A stretch of DNA of 64,000 nucleotides from Stanieria sp964562685 (GTDB taxonomy: Bacteria; Cyanobacteriota; Cyanobacteriia; Cyanobacteriales; Xenococcaceae): the NCBI GenBank assembly GCA_964562685.1, contig CAZLUP010000010.1, positions 1 to 64,000 of the forward strand, written 5' to 3'. Below the pieces are notes generated by a model. The model had not been told where the DNA came from. It did no database searches and saw only the letters and a program-made list of their open reading frames with translations. Of the stretch, positions 8,110-15,935 are shown piece after piece. Position 1 is the stretch's first letter. Every line of letters begins with the position of its first letter. The translations under genes were made by a program, and so were the position numbers.

Positions 8110-9102
8110 TTAAGGAGTTTTCCAAATGCGCTGGTGATAATCTTCTAACTTAGCGTAGGGATCGCTGTAGTCATGATGATGATGGTGTCCGTGGTGATGG
8201 TGATGATGCCCGTGTCCATGATCTTCGTCTGTAACAGCGAGACGAAACTTGCACATTTCACAGTTCATGGCAACTTGACCTAATTGCGCTTCAATTTCCC
8301 TTTCTCTAACTATTTGTAATAGTTGGGAAGCAATACCCATTTCTGGTAAACAAGTAAAATCTAGATCGGGATATTTTTCTTGCTGTTGAGCGGTAAGACT
8401 AAAGATTTTTTCGACTAAAGTACCTGTAAATAAAAAGTAAGGTAAAATTATTACCCGTTTTGGTTGATATAAATAAGCCCGACGGAAGCCTTCTTCTAGA
8501 CGAGGATGACTAATCCCAATAAAACAGGTTTCTACAGTTTTGTAACCATTGCCTTCCCAGATAATTCGAGCTAATTTGCAGACATCTCCATTAGCATCAG
8601 GATCACTGGAACCTCGACCTACAAATAAAAGTACCGTATCAGCACGAGATATGCCTCGGGGGTTTTGTTCTGGTTCATCTAATACAGATAAACGATCGCG
8701 CCACAGTTCAATTATTTTCGGAGTAATGCCAAAGTGACGACCATAATTAAAGCTTAACTGAGGATAAAGCGATCGCACTCGATCTAATTCGTTGGTAACA
8801 TCAAATTTATTATGTCTAGCAGCAAATAATAAAATAGGCAGAGCGGTAATTTCGCTATAGCCTCGTTCGAGACAAGTTTCTATTCCTTGTTGAATGTTTG
8901 GTTCGGTTAATTCTAAAAAACAGGGAATGACTGGACGAGAAGTGTCTAATTTTTGATAAGTTTCAACAAAATCGAGGAAGGTTTGTCTTCCTTGTTCGTT
9001 TCTAGTGCCATGACCAATTGCCAGTAAAGGTTTTGCCTGTGGTAGAGGCGGTAATTGCAGTGAGTTAAACAGTGATTTAGGCAATGAATTAGAAATGACC
9101 AT
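8110..9102 (-). CDS. cbiX: CbiX/SirB-type sirohydrochlorin chelatase with His-rich tail
   Basis: A 330-residue class II chelatase made of two CbiX-like halves: residues 25-140 starting LLAIGHGTRNEQGRQTF (catalytic His in GHGTR), with LPILLFAARHNKFDV (second metal-site His), and residues 155-265 starting LLFVGRGSSDPDANGDV. A Cys pair (NCEMCKF) follows, then a very His-rich stretch (HGHGHHHHHHGHHHHH, about residues 294-309) that may store or deliver the metal. The family inserts Co2+ or Fe2+ into sirohydrochlorin for cobalamin or siroheme. The cobalamin riboswitch directly upstream argues for the cobalt role. Start ATG 9102. Confidence 0.88.
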   Translation of the reverse strand: MVISNSLPKSLFNSLQLPPLPQAKPLLAIGHGTRNEQGRQTFLDFVETYQKLDTSRPVIPCFLELTEPNIQQGIETCLERGYSEITALPILLFAARHNKFDVTNELDRVRSLYPQLSFNYGRHFGITPKIIELWRDRLSVLDEPEQNPRGISRADTVLLFVGRGSSDPDANGDVCKLARIIWEGNGYKTVETCFIGISHPRLEEGFRRAYLYQPKRVIILPYFLFTGTLVEKIFSLTAQQQEKYPDLDFTCLPEMGIASQLLQIVREREIEAQLGQVAMNCEMCKFRLAVTDEDHGHGHHHHHHGHHHHHDYSDPYAKLEDYHQRIWKTP

Positions 9103-9180
9103 CTGTACCTCGCAGATATAATTTTTGCAGTTAAGTTAGTTGCTAGTTACCAAGTGATACAAAAAACTGATAACTTTCAA

Positions 9181-9304
9181 TCGGCGGGCATTCTGACTAA
9201 GAGATAACTCTGTTTTTCATCTCATCACAGTTGCGGGACAGCGTTGGACTTACACCAAACTTTCCCCATTACTTCTAATGACTGTTCCCCATTAGAACCG
9301 ATGA
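9181..9304 (-). promoter_or_regulatory. cobalamin (B12) riboswitch
   Basis: On the minus strand the leader of cbiX shows the conserved core in order: ATCGGTTC (5' arm), GGGGAA, GGTGTAAGTCC, CTGTCCCGCAACTGT, AGTCAG, and GCCCGCCGAT, whose end pairs with the 5' arm. This is the adenosylcobalamin aptamer consensus. It lies about 80 bases upstream of the ATG at 9102, leaving room for an expression platform. Known members lower expression when the B12 coenzyme is abundant. Confidence 0.92.
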
Positions 9305-10033
9305 TTTGTAATCATAACTTAAATTTGATCGCTCAAAATTAAAAAACTGTCGCGATCGCTAGACTTGATTACATTTAATAGTTTGCTCTAAGTTTGACAA
9401 ATAGTCTTTTGACAGAATATTTCAAACTGAGTTACATCTTTACTGAAGCTAATTATAAAATTGGTCTTAAAAAACAAGTTGATCGCGACTATTTATTTTT
9501 ATTCTCTTGATTAAATAATAATTTGTTCAGTTTATTGCAATTAATTTTTAATAAAACCAAATTAAACCTGAAATTAAAATAAGTAAAATATAATTTTATT
9601 TTCCATCAATTTCATTTTTATCAACTGGAAAATATCTATGATGACCAATAAAACAATTTAATTTAATAAATATTGTACGATTAAGAGTTTATCTAAAAAC
9701 AATTTATAAAATTTAAAAATTTATTCCTCACTTAAATAAATATAACTAAGAATCAAAAATTCAAATTTTAGACCAGAGCTTAAAAAAAACTAAAGATTCT
9801 TAGATTTATTATGTTCTTGTTAACTATAATACAAACTTGATTAGCTTAAATTTATAGTTTAGAAAGAGATAATAAACAATCATTGGCGTATCAATATGTC
9901 TTAAACAATTATTAATTAATTGTCAACTTGGATTAGTAGTTTTTATGTAAAAATATGCGACAAAAAATAATCCTAATTACAAACAAATATATTTTAAATT
10001 TAATGGTTCAGGCAATTGATTTAGGAGAAGATA
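9305..10033. other. AT-rich intergenic region before the oxidase operon
   Basis: About 730 bases with no credible gene; it must hold the promoters for the divergent riboswitch-cbiX unit and the terminal oxidase operon, but I cannot pick convincing elements. Confidence 0.6.
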
Positions 10034-10534
10034 ATGTTTGACAATTTGCTTCCGCCACTTAACGATCATAATTTACCTTATCCCGATACAATTCATCCCA
10101 TTGTGGTTCATTTTGTGATTGCAATGGTGTTGTTTGCTGTTTTTTGCGATGTGCTTGGCTATTTCACTAATAACTATAAATTGTATGAAGTGAGTTGGTG
10201 GAATATGTTTTTTGCCACCATCTCTATTTTTATTGCTATTATTTTCGGTCAAATTGAAGCAGGACTAGCATTAGCTTATGATGCAGTCGAACCAGTTCTT
10301 AATTTACACACCATTATTGGTTGGTCGCTTTCTGGCATTATTGCAGCAATTACAGGTTGGCGATACGTGATTAGATTAAAAGACCCTAAAACTCTTCCAG
10401 TCAGCTACTTGGGAATAGGATTACTTTTGACCTTTTTGGTATTTTTTCAAGTTTATCTTGGCGATGAATTAGTTTGGGTCTATGGATTGCATACAGTCCC
10501 AGTCGTAGAAGCTATCAAGGAGGGAATTTTGTAA
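10034..10534 (+). CDS. DUF2231 membrane protein, first gene of oxidase operon
   Basis: A 166-residue protein with four predicted membrane helices (about residues 22-43, 55-77, 91-113, 124-145), matching DUF2231. Conserved histidines sit at helix ends: HPIVVHF (His21, His26), LNLHTIIGW and GLHTVPVV; paired histidines in such small four-helix proteins often bind haem b, but that is inference here. Ribosome site AGGAGA before ATG 10034. The TAA stop overlaps the ATG of the next gene (TAATG), indicating translational coupling. Confidence 0.85.
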   Translation: MFDNLLPPLNDHNLPYPDTIHPIVVHFVIAMVLFAVFCDVLGYFTNNYKLYEVSWWNMFFATISIFIAIIFGQIEAGLALAYDAVEPVLNLHTIIGWSLSGIIAAITGWRYVIRLKDPKTLPVSYLGIGLLLTFLVFFQVYLGDELVWVYGLHTVPVVEAIKEGIL

Positions 10535-11109
10535 TGAGTTTAGGTGCAAACGGACTTCCCTACGCCATTCCCATTCATCCCAATTTAGTTCATTTAACCT
10601 TGGGATTATTTATTATCGGTATTGCTTTTGATATTGTCGGGGTTTTATTTCCCTTTGAGAAACCAATTTTTAAATACCTAGCCATTCCTGCCACTCGTTC
10701 CAGTTTATTTGATGTGGGCTGGTACAATATGCTAGCTTCCGCCATCATCACCTTTTTTACGGTAGCAGCAGGTTTTTACGAAATTATGCTGATTGACTCC
10801 CCACCAGAAATCAAAAGCGCTTGGGGTTTGGATGCGATGGAAACTATGCTTTGGCATGGTGTTGGTGGAGTAATTTTATTAACCGCGATCGTGGGAATGA
10901 CTGTGTGGCGAGGTTTTCAACGCTTCGTTTGGCGCAGCGATCGCAGTAGACAAGTACAGTGGAGTTATTTATTAGTAGGGCTAGTAATTATGTTTCTAAT
11001 GTACCTTCATGGAACTCTAGGTGCGCAACTAGCTGCTGAGTTTGGCGTTCATAATACCGCAGGAAATTTATTACGCATGGGACAACAACCCAATGTGTTA
11101 TTGAAATGA
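10534..11109 (+). CDS. second DUF2231 membrane protein
   Basis: A 191-residue DUF2231 protein, paralogous to its upstream neighbour. Start ATG 10534 is preferred over any upstream codon because AAGGAGGG lies 9 bases before it and it overlaps the previous stop by one base. It has four membrane helices, with histidines in HPNLVHLTLGL, LWHGVGGV and LHGTLGAQ at equivalent places to the first copy. The next gene, ctaC, begins 9 bases downstream. The pair may form a heterodimeric haem or quinone-interacting module that serves the oxidase; that role is inferred from the operon only. Confidence 0.85.
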   Translation: MSLGANGLPYAIPIHPNLVHLTLGLFIIGIAFDIVGVLFPFEKPIFKYLAIPATRSSLFDVGWYNMLASAIITFFTVAAGFYEIMLIDSPPEIKSAWGLDAMETMLWHGVGGVILLTAIVGMTVWRGFQRFVWRSDRSRQVQWSYLLVGLVIMFLMYLHGTLGAQLAAEFGVHNTAGNLLRMGQQPNVLLK

Positions 11110-11118
11110 GGTGAGAAC

Positions 11119-12012
11119 GTGAACAGAAACAGAACTTTAATCATTATTGCGATCGCTCTAGTCTTAACTGCTGTTAGTATTTGGGTAGGGCAATTATCTT
11201 ACTCTTGGCTTCCTCCTCAAGCCTCAGCAGAATCTCAACTAATAGATAATTTATTTAGCTTTTTAGTTACTTTGGGAACGTTTATTTTCCTGGGAGTTAC
11301 AGGAACATTAACTTACTCAATTATCTTTCATCGTGCAGGAAGATACGATACCAGCGATGGACCACCAATTGAAGGAAACGTTACGTTAGAAGTAGTTTGG
11401 ACAGCAATTCCTTTTTTATTGGTATTTTGGATAGCTTTTTACAGTTACCAAACCTACGAAAAGATGGCAATCAAAGGACCAATGGAAATTGCTCATCTCC
11501 ATACACCGACAGTAATAGAACCCGCCTATGCAGCAGAAATCAAGCAAGTTAGCGAACCGATGGAACATATTAACGTAATGGCAAAACAATGGGCTTGGGT
11601 TTTCCACTATCCAGCCAAAGATATCACCAGCACCGAACTACATTTACCCGTTAATCGTCGTGCTCATTTCGCTTTGCAAGCAGAAAAAGTCATTCATGGC
11701 TTTTATATTCCAGCTTTTCGAGTCAAGCAAGACATTATCCCTAAACGCACGATTGATTTTGAATTTACCCCCATTCGCATCGGTAAATATAGATTGAGAG
11801 ATTCCCAATACAGTGGAACTTATTTTGCAGCGATGCAAACAGATGTAATTGTAGAATCTCAAGCAGATTACGACCGCTGGCTAGAAGAAACTTCTCTTCG
11901 TCAACCTTCTCCTGCACCCAATCAAGCTGCTGCTGAATATGCAATAAGAGACAAGACAGCATGGGCAACAATTATTCCTGTCAAACCGCCTGTAGTTAAT
12001 TATCATCCCTAA
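11119..12012 (+). CDS. ctaC: terminal oxidase subunit II lacking CuA ligands (ARTO type)
   Basis: A 297-residue subunit II with membrane segments at about residues 5-23, 46-70 and 90-110 and a cupredoxin domain (MAKQWAWVFHYP, VIHGFYIPAFRVKQD). The usual CuA signature C-x-E-x-C-G-x-x-H-x-x-M reads D228-x-Q-x-S232-G-x-x-F236-x-x-M239, so both Cys, Glu and the second His are replaced and only the first His (His193) and Met remain. It therefore should not bind CuA or accept electrons from cytochrome c, consistent with the cyanobacterial alternative respiratory terminal oxidase, thought to oxidise quinol. GTG start with GAGGTGAG just upstream. Confidence 0.88.
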   Translation: MNRNRTLIIIAIALVLTAVSIWVGQLSYSWLPPQASAESQLIDNLFSFLVTLGTFIFLGVTGTLTYSIIFHRAGRYDTSDGPPIEGNVTLEVVWTAIPFLLVFWIAFYSYQTYEKMAIKGPMEIAHLHTPTVIEPAYAAEIKQVSEPMEHINVMAKQWAWVFHYPAKDITSTELHLPVNRRAHFALQAEKVIHGFYIPAFRVKQDIIPKRTIDFEFTPIRIGKYRLRDSQYSGTYFAAMQTDVIVESQADYDRWLEETSLRQPSPAPNQAAAEYAIRDKTAWATIIPVKPPVVNYHP

Positions 12013-12018
12013 TCGTAG

Positions 12019-12038
12019 GGGTGAATGGTCATTCGCCC
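12019..12038. repeat. short palindrome between ctaC and ctaD
   Basis: GGGTGAAT-ggtc-ATTCGCCC hairpin followed by an A-run. Similar GGGCGAA/TTCGCCC hairpins lie at 62863-62884, so this is probably a dispersed repeat and not a strong terminator inside the operon. Confidence 0.5.
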
Positions 12039-12120
12039 GTAAAAAAGTTACAAGCCTATTGTTTCTGTCTGACTATCTAAACAAATTTTGATATTTAAGA
12101 TTAATTTTTGAAGAGGTTTA

Positions 12121-13773
12121 ATGACTCAGATTTCATCAGATTTTCAGGAACAAAAAATACCTATTCCCGAACTACCTCCTGATTGGCGACGCTATTTTAG
12201 TTTCAGTACCGATCATAAAGTGATTGGGATACAGTATCTCGTTACTTCTTTTATTTTCTTCCTCTTAGGTGGCATCTTTGCCATGATTATGCGGGGAGAA
12301 TTGATCACTCCAGAAACAGATTTATTAGATCGCGCAGTTTATAATGCTTTGTTTACCATGCATGGGACAATCATGTTATTTGGTTGGACTTTCCCTGCAT
12401 TGGTAGGACTGGCTAATTATCTCGTTCCCCTGATGATTGGGGCGAGGGATATGGCATTTCCCCGACTCAACGCAGCAGCTTTTTGGATGGTTCCCGTAGT
12501 AGGGATTTTATTTATTCTTAGTTTTCTTGTACCTAGTGGTCCCGCCCAAGTTGGTTGGTGGGCATATCCTCCCGTTAGTTTGCAAAATCCTAGTGGACAA
12601 CTGCTTAATGGTCAATTTCTTTGGCTGCTAGCGGTGGCAATTTCTGGCGTTTCTTCGATTATGGGTGCAGTCAATTTCGTGACTACCATCGCTCGAATGC
12701 GCGCACCAGGAATGCACTGGTTTCGGATGCCTGCCTTTGTCTGGACAGTTCTCAGCGCACAAATTATTCAACTGTTTGGACTACCAGCCCTCACCGCAGG
12801 GGCAGTAATGCTGTTGTGTGACCTCACTTTTGGGACTGCTTTTTTCGACCCTGCTAAAGGTGGTAATCCTGTATTATTTCAGCATTTTTTCTGGTTTTAT
12901 TCCCATCCTGCTGTTTATGTGATTATTCTGCCGATATTTGGCGTTTTTTCGGAAATATTTCCTGCCTATGCTCGTAAACCTTTGTTTGGTTACAAAGTAG
13001 TCGCAGTTTCTTCTTTAATCATTACTGGATTGAGTGGGATTGTTTGGGTACATCATATGTTTGCTAGTGGTACACCTGGTTGGATGCGAATGATCTTTAT
13101 GTTTTCTACCATGTTGATCTCAGTTCCTACAGGAATTAAGGTATTTGCCTGGACTGCCACCATTTGGAATGGTAAACTTCGCCTCGATACGCCGATGCTA
13201 TTTGCTTTAGGAGGCATGATTAATTTTGTCTTTGCTGGCATTACTGGGATTATGTTGTCATCCGTCCCCATCGATATTCACGTTAACAACACCTATTTTG
13301 TCGTCGGACACTTTCACTATGTAATTTACGGTGCAGTTGTCTTTGGAATGTATGCTGCCATTTACCATTGGTTTCCCAAAATGACGGGGAAAATGTACTA
13401 CGAAGGCTTAGGTAAACTCCACTTTTGGTTAACCTTTATTGGTACAACTTTAAATTTCCTACCCATGCACCCCCTTGGTTTGATGGGAATGCCCAGAAGA
13501 GTGGCTTCTTATGACCCTGAATTTGCCTTCTGGAATGTGATTGCTAGTCTTGGGGCATTTTTATTAGGGATGTCTACTCTACCTTTCCTATTAAATATTA
13601 TTAGTTCTTGGATTTCTGGCAAACCAGCACCAAATAACCCCTGGCGGGCAATTGGTTTGGAATGGCTAGTTTCTTCTCCTCCTGAAGTAGAAAACTTTGA
13701 AGAACTTCCCATCGTCGTTTCTGAACCCTATGGATATGGGAAAAAAGAACCGCTAACAGAAAATATGGGTTAG
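12121..13773 (+). CDS. ctaD: haem-copper oxidase subunit I, A2-type proton channel
   Basis: A 550-residue, twelve-helix catalytic subunit that reduces O2 to water and pumps protons. All cofactor ligands are visible: His81 (MHGTIMLFGW) and His399 for the low-spin haem; His262, His311-His312 (VHHMF) for CuB; His397 (VVGHFHYV) for the high-spin haem; and Tyr266, which cross-links to His262. The helix VI motif is Y260-S-H-P-A-V-Y rather than GHPEVY: the Glu of A1 oxidases is Ala and a Tyr-Ser pair precedes it, the hallmark of A2-type enzymes. Lies 108 bases after ctaC with AAGAGGTTTA before its ATG. Confidence 0.95.
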   Translation: MTQISSDFQEQKIPIPELPPDWRRYFSFSTDHKVIGIQYLVTSFIFFLLGGIFAMIMRGELITPETDLLDRAVYNALFTMHGTIMLFGWTFPALVGLANYLVPLMIGARDMAFPRLNAAAFWMVPVVGILFILSFLVPSGPAQVGWWAYPPVSLQNPSGQLLNGQFLWLLAVAISGVSSIMGAVNFVTTIARMRAPGMHWFRMPAFVWTVLSAQIIQLFGLPALTAGAVMLLCDLTFGTAFFDPAKGGNPVLFQHFFWFYSHPAVYVIILPIFGVFSEIFPAYARKPLFGYKVVAVSSLIITGLSGIVWVHHMFASGTPGWMRMIFMFSTMLISVPTGIKVFAWTATIWNGKLRLDTPMLFALGGMINFVFAGITGIMLSSVPIDIHVNNTYFVVGHFHYVIYGAVVFGMYAAIYHWFPKMTGKMYYEGLGKLHFWLTFIGTTLNFLPMHPLGLMGMPRRVASYDPEFAFWNVIASLGAFLLGMSTLPFLLNIISSWISGKPAPNNPWRAIGLEWLVSSPPEVENFEELPIVVSEPYGYGKKEPLTENMG

Positions 13774-14012
13774 TCATTAGTCATTAGTCATTAGTTATTT
13801 GTCATTAGTCATTAGTCATTAGTTATTTGTCATTAGTTATTTGTCATTCGTTTTTNNNNNNNNNNNNNNNNNNNNNNNNNNNNNNNNNNNNNNNNNNNNN
13901 NNNNNNNNNNNNNNNNNNNNNNNNNNNNNNNNNNNNNNNNNNNNNNNNNNNNNNNGTCATTAGTCATTAGTCATTAGTTATTTGTCATTAGTTATTTGTC
14001 ATTCGTTTTTAG
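13774..14012. repeat. GTCATTA/GTTATTT tandem repeat containing a sequence gap
   Basis: Heptamer units (gtcatta, with gttattt variants) run from about 13774 to 13850 and again from 13956 to 14010 with the same ending (tgtcattcgttttt). The block falls between ctaD and ctaE. The repeat very likely caused the assembly gap it contains, so its true length is unknown. Confidence 0.85.
13856..13955. other. scaffold gap (100 N)
   Basis: Exactly 100 N, flanked on both sides by the same tandem repeat. No coding sequence appears to be lost because ctaD ends before and ctaE begins after it. Confidence 0.95.
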
Positions 14013-14039
14013 TTGCAATTGAATACAAAGGAAAAAATT

Positions 14040-14654
14040 ATGACCGATAGCGCAATTACCGACCAAGAAATAAAGCGATCGCTTGAACATGAGACTACTC
14101 ACGAACATGAGGAAGAAGACAATCGTATGTTTGGCTTCATTGTCTTTCTTTTATCAGAAAGTGTAATTTTCTTCAGTTTTTTTGCTGGTTATATTCTCTA
14201 CAAAACCACAGTTCCTAATTGGCTTCCTGCTGGTATAGAAGGTTTAGAAATTAAAGAGCCTACTATTAATACTGTTGTGTTAGTTTCTAGTAGTTTTGTC
14301 ATTTATATTGCCGAACAATTTCTACATAACAAAAATCTTTGGGGTTTTCGATTCTTTTGGCTGCTAACTATGGCAATGGGTAGCTACTTTCTTTACGGAC
14401 AAGCTGTGGAATGGATGAGCCTGAAATTTGGTTTTACTTCTGGTGTTTTTGGGGGAAGTTTTTACTTATTAACTGGGTTTCATGGTTTGCACGTTTTCAC
14501 AGGAATACTATTACAAACCATTATGTTAATTCGTTCTTTTCTTCCTAATAATTACGAAGGCGGGCAATTTGGAGTTGAAGCAACTTCAATCTTTTGGCAC
14601 TTTGTTGATGTAATTTGGATTATTTTGTTTATTTTGATTTATGTTTGGCAGTAA
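14040..14654 (+). CDS. ctaE: terminal oxidase subunit III
   Basis: A 204-residue subunit III of the haem-copper oxidase with five predicted membrane helices and the family's conserved FWHFVDVIWIILF near the C-terminus and GFHGLHVFTG before it. I chose ATG 14040 (MTDSAITDQ) because AAAGGAAAA lies just upstream; an upstream start at 14013 falls at the edge of the tandem repeat. The N-terminus is acidic and His/Glu-rich (HETTHEHEEEDN). It completes the ctaCDE set, separated from ctaD only by the repeat block. Confidence 0.93.
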   Translation: MTDSAITDQEIKRSLEHETTHEHEEEDNRMFGFIVFLLSESVIFFSFFAGYILYKTTVPNWLPAGIEGLEIKEPTINTVVLVSSSFVIYIAEQFLHNKNLWGFRFFWLLTMAMGSYFLYGQAVEWMSLKFGFTSGVFGGSFYLLTGFHGLHVFTGILLQTIMLIRSFLPNNYEGGQFGVEATSIFWHFVDVIWIILFILIYVWQ

Positions 14655-14691
14655 TAATTTCTGATTTTAATAGAATATTGTGAATTGAAAT

Positions 14692-15056
14692 GTGGCAAAC
14701 AAAAGTTTTTTAGCAAATGATGACTTAGAACATCTTTCTGATTTAGAACTTATTATTGTGCTTCACAATGAATTTTTACTGAATAGAGCAAAAGCTTTGT
14801 TTTTTTTAGGAAAACGCTGCGCTATTAATCCAAAACTAATTAATTTAGTCCAAAATGAAATCCTAGCTAAAAAAATATTAATAGAAAAGTTATTGGAACA
14901 GTTTCCATATCTTTTTTTTGAATTGCAGGTTTAATAGAGTCAAATCATCCTCAAACTAGAAGTGTTGTTAACATCTTTTTAGAAACAACAAAAGAATATC
15001 CCTATATTAAGGACGATTTATGCTATTTTCTTAAAGGATTTGATTACAAAATATAA
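14692..15056 (+). pseudogene. small hypothetical gene, probably frameshifted
   Basis: The frame from GTG 14692 encodes 80 residues of a helical, soluble protein (LSDLELIIVLHNEFLLN, INPKLINLVQNEILAKK) that ends at a TAA at 14934. A second frame continues directly with AGLIESNHPQTRSVVNIFLE and ends YFLKGFDYKI-stop at 15056. The compositional continuity suggests one helical-repeat-like protein of about 120 residues split by a small indel just after the T8 run at 14892-14899. I do not recognise the family. Confidence 0.45.
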
Positions 15057-15224
15057 AATAGACATTCATAATATGGATAAATTAACTCACTATGCATTAA
15101 TTGATTTGTGAGTTTTTGTAAGATTTTGCCAAAGGCGACCGCGAAACACAATTAATATTTAATCCCGGACGCGATCGCTGTTTCAACTATTCATAATCTA
15201 TCAAGCAAATAATGATTTTCAATT

Positions 15225-15455
15225 ATGTTAAAAGATACTCTCAAAAAAGAAATAGATAACCTTAACGAAGAGCAATTAAAAAAAATTGCTGATTTTGTGA
15301 CTTTATTAAAAGCTGAGGATAAACAAAAAGATGAAGAATTTGAAGCGATCGCCAATAAATTAGCTGAAGACTTCAAAATGTATGTAGGGCAAAATATTCT
15401 TAATTTATCGGACGATGCTGTTAGTCGTGAGGGAATTTATGAGGAGCATCTCTAA
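15225..15455 (+). CDS. antitoxin of a VapBC-type pair
   Basis: A 76-residue acidic helical protein (LKKEIDNLNEEQLKKIADFV at residues 6-25), similar to DUF2281-like antitoxins that accompany PIN-domain toxins. Its stop is two bases before the GTG of the PIN gene, the standard antitoxin-toxin arrangement. The C-terminal part (SREGIYEEHL) would be the toxin-binding region. It should bind and block the toxin and repress the operon. Assignment rests on context and general composition. Confidence 0.7.
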   Translation: MLKDTLKKEIDNLNEEQLKKIADFVTLLKAEDKQKDEEFEAIANKLAEDFKMYVGQNILNLSDDAVSREGIYEEHL

Positions 15456-15457
15456 GT

Positions 15458-15901
15458 GTGATTTACCTAGTAGATACGAATGTGTTGCTGCGCTTTGCTG
15501 ATTCTTCTCATCCGCTTTATCCTCGAATTAGATCTGCTCTCCGTGAGTTGCGCCTTCAAGGACATACACTGAAAATAACCTCTCAAAATTGCGTTGAATT
15601 TTGGAATGTTGCGACGCGCCCAACTGACAAAAATGGTTTCGGATTGACTCCTGCTAATACAGAAAAACTATTACAGTCTATCGAACAACTTTTTCCAGTC
15701 TTACCAGATCGTTCGGACGTTTATCAAGAATGGCGCAGATTAGTAGTTAAGTTTAATGTTTATGGGGTTCAAGTCCACGATGCTCGTTTAGTCGCATCAA
15801 TGAAGGTTAATAACGTATCACATATTCTCACTTTTAATTTTAAGGATTTCGAGAGATATGCTTCTGAAAAGATCGTAGCAATTTCGCCAGAAACAATCTA
15901 A
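15458..15901 (+). CDS. PIN-domain ribonuclease toxin (VapC-like)
   Basis: A 147-residue PIN domain. The acidic metal-binding residues are seen in order: Asp in YLVDTNVLLRF (residue about 6), Glu in QNCVEFWNV (about 47), Asp in VQVHDARLVASM (about 108) and Asp in ILTFNFKDFERY (about 130). PIN toxins are Mg2+-dependent RNases that cleave tRNA or other RNAs. GTG start, two bases after the antitoxin stop. Full length and apparently intact. Confidence 0.85.
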   Translation: MIYLVDTNVLLRFADSSHPLYPRIRSALRELRLQGHTLKITSQNCVEFWNVATRPTDKNGFGLTPANTEKLLQSIEQLFPVLPDRSDVYQEWRRLVVKFNVYGVQVHDARLVASMKVNNVSHILTFNFKDFERYASEKIVAISPETI

Positions 15902-15935
15902 TAGATAACAATTAATAACAGGACAAATAACTATC

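Noticed and set aside
8160..8225. ATG/GTG trinucleotide-like repeat considered as a microsatellite
   Set aside because: It encodes the in-frame poly-His tail of the CbiX chelatase.
13774..14012. Repeat array considered as a CRISPR
   Set aside because: Units are contiguous 7-base repeats without spacers, and no cas gene is nearby.
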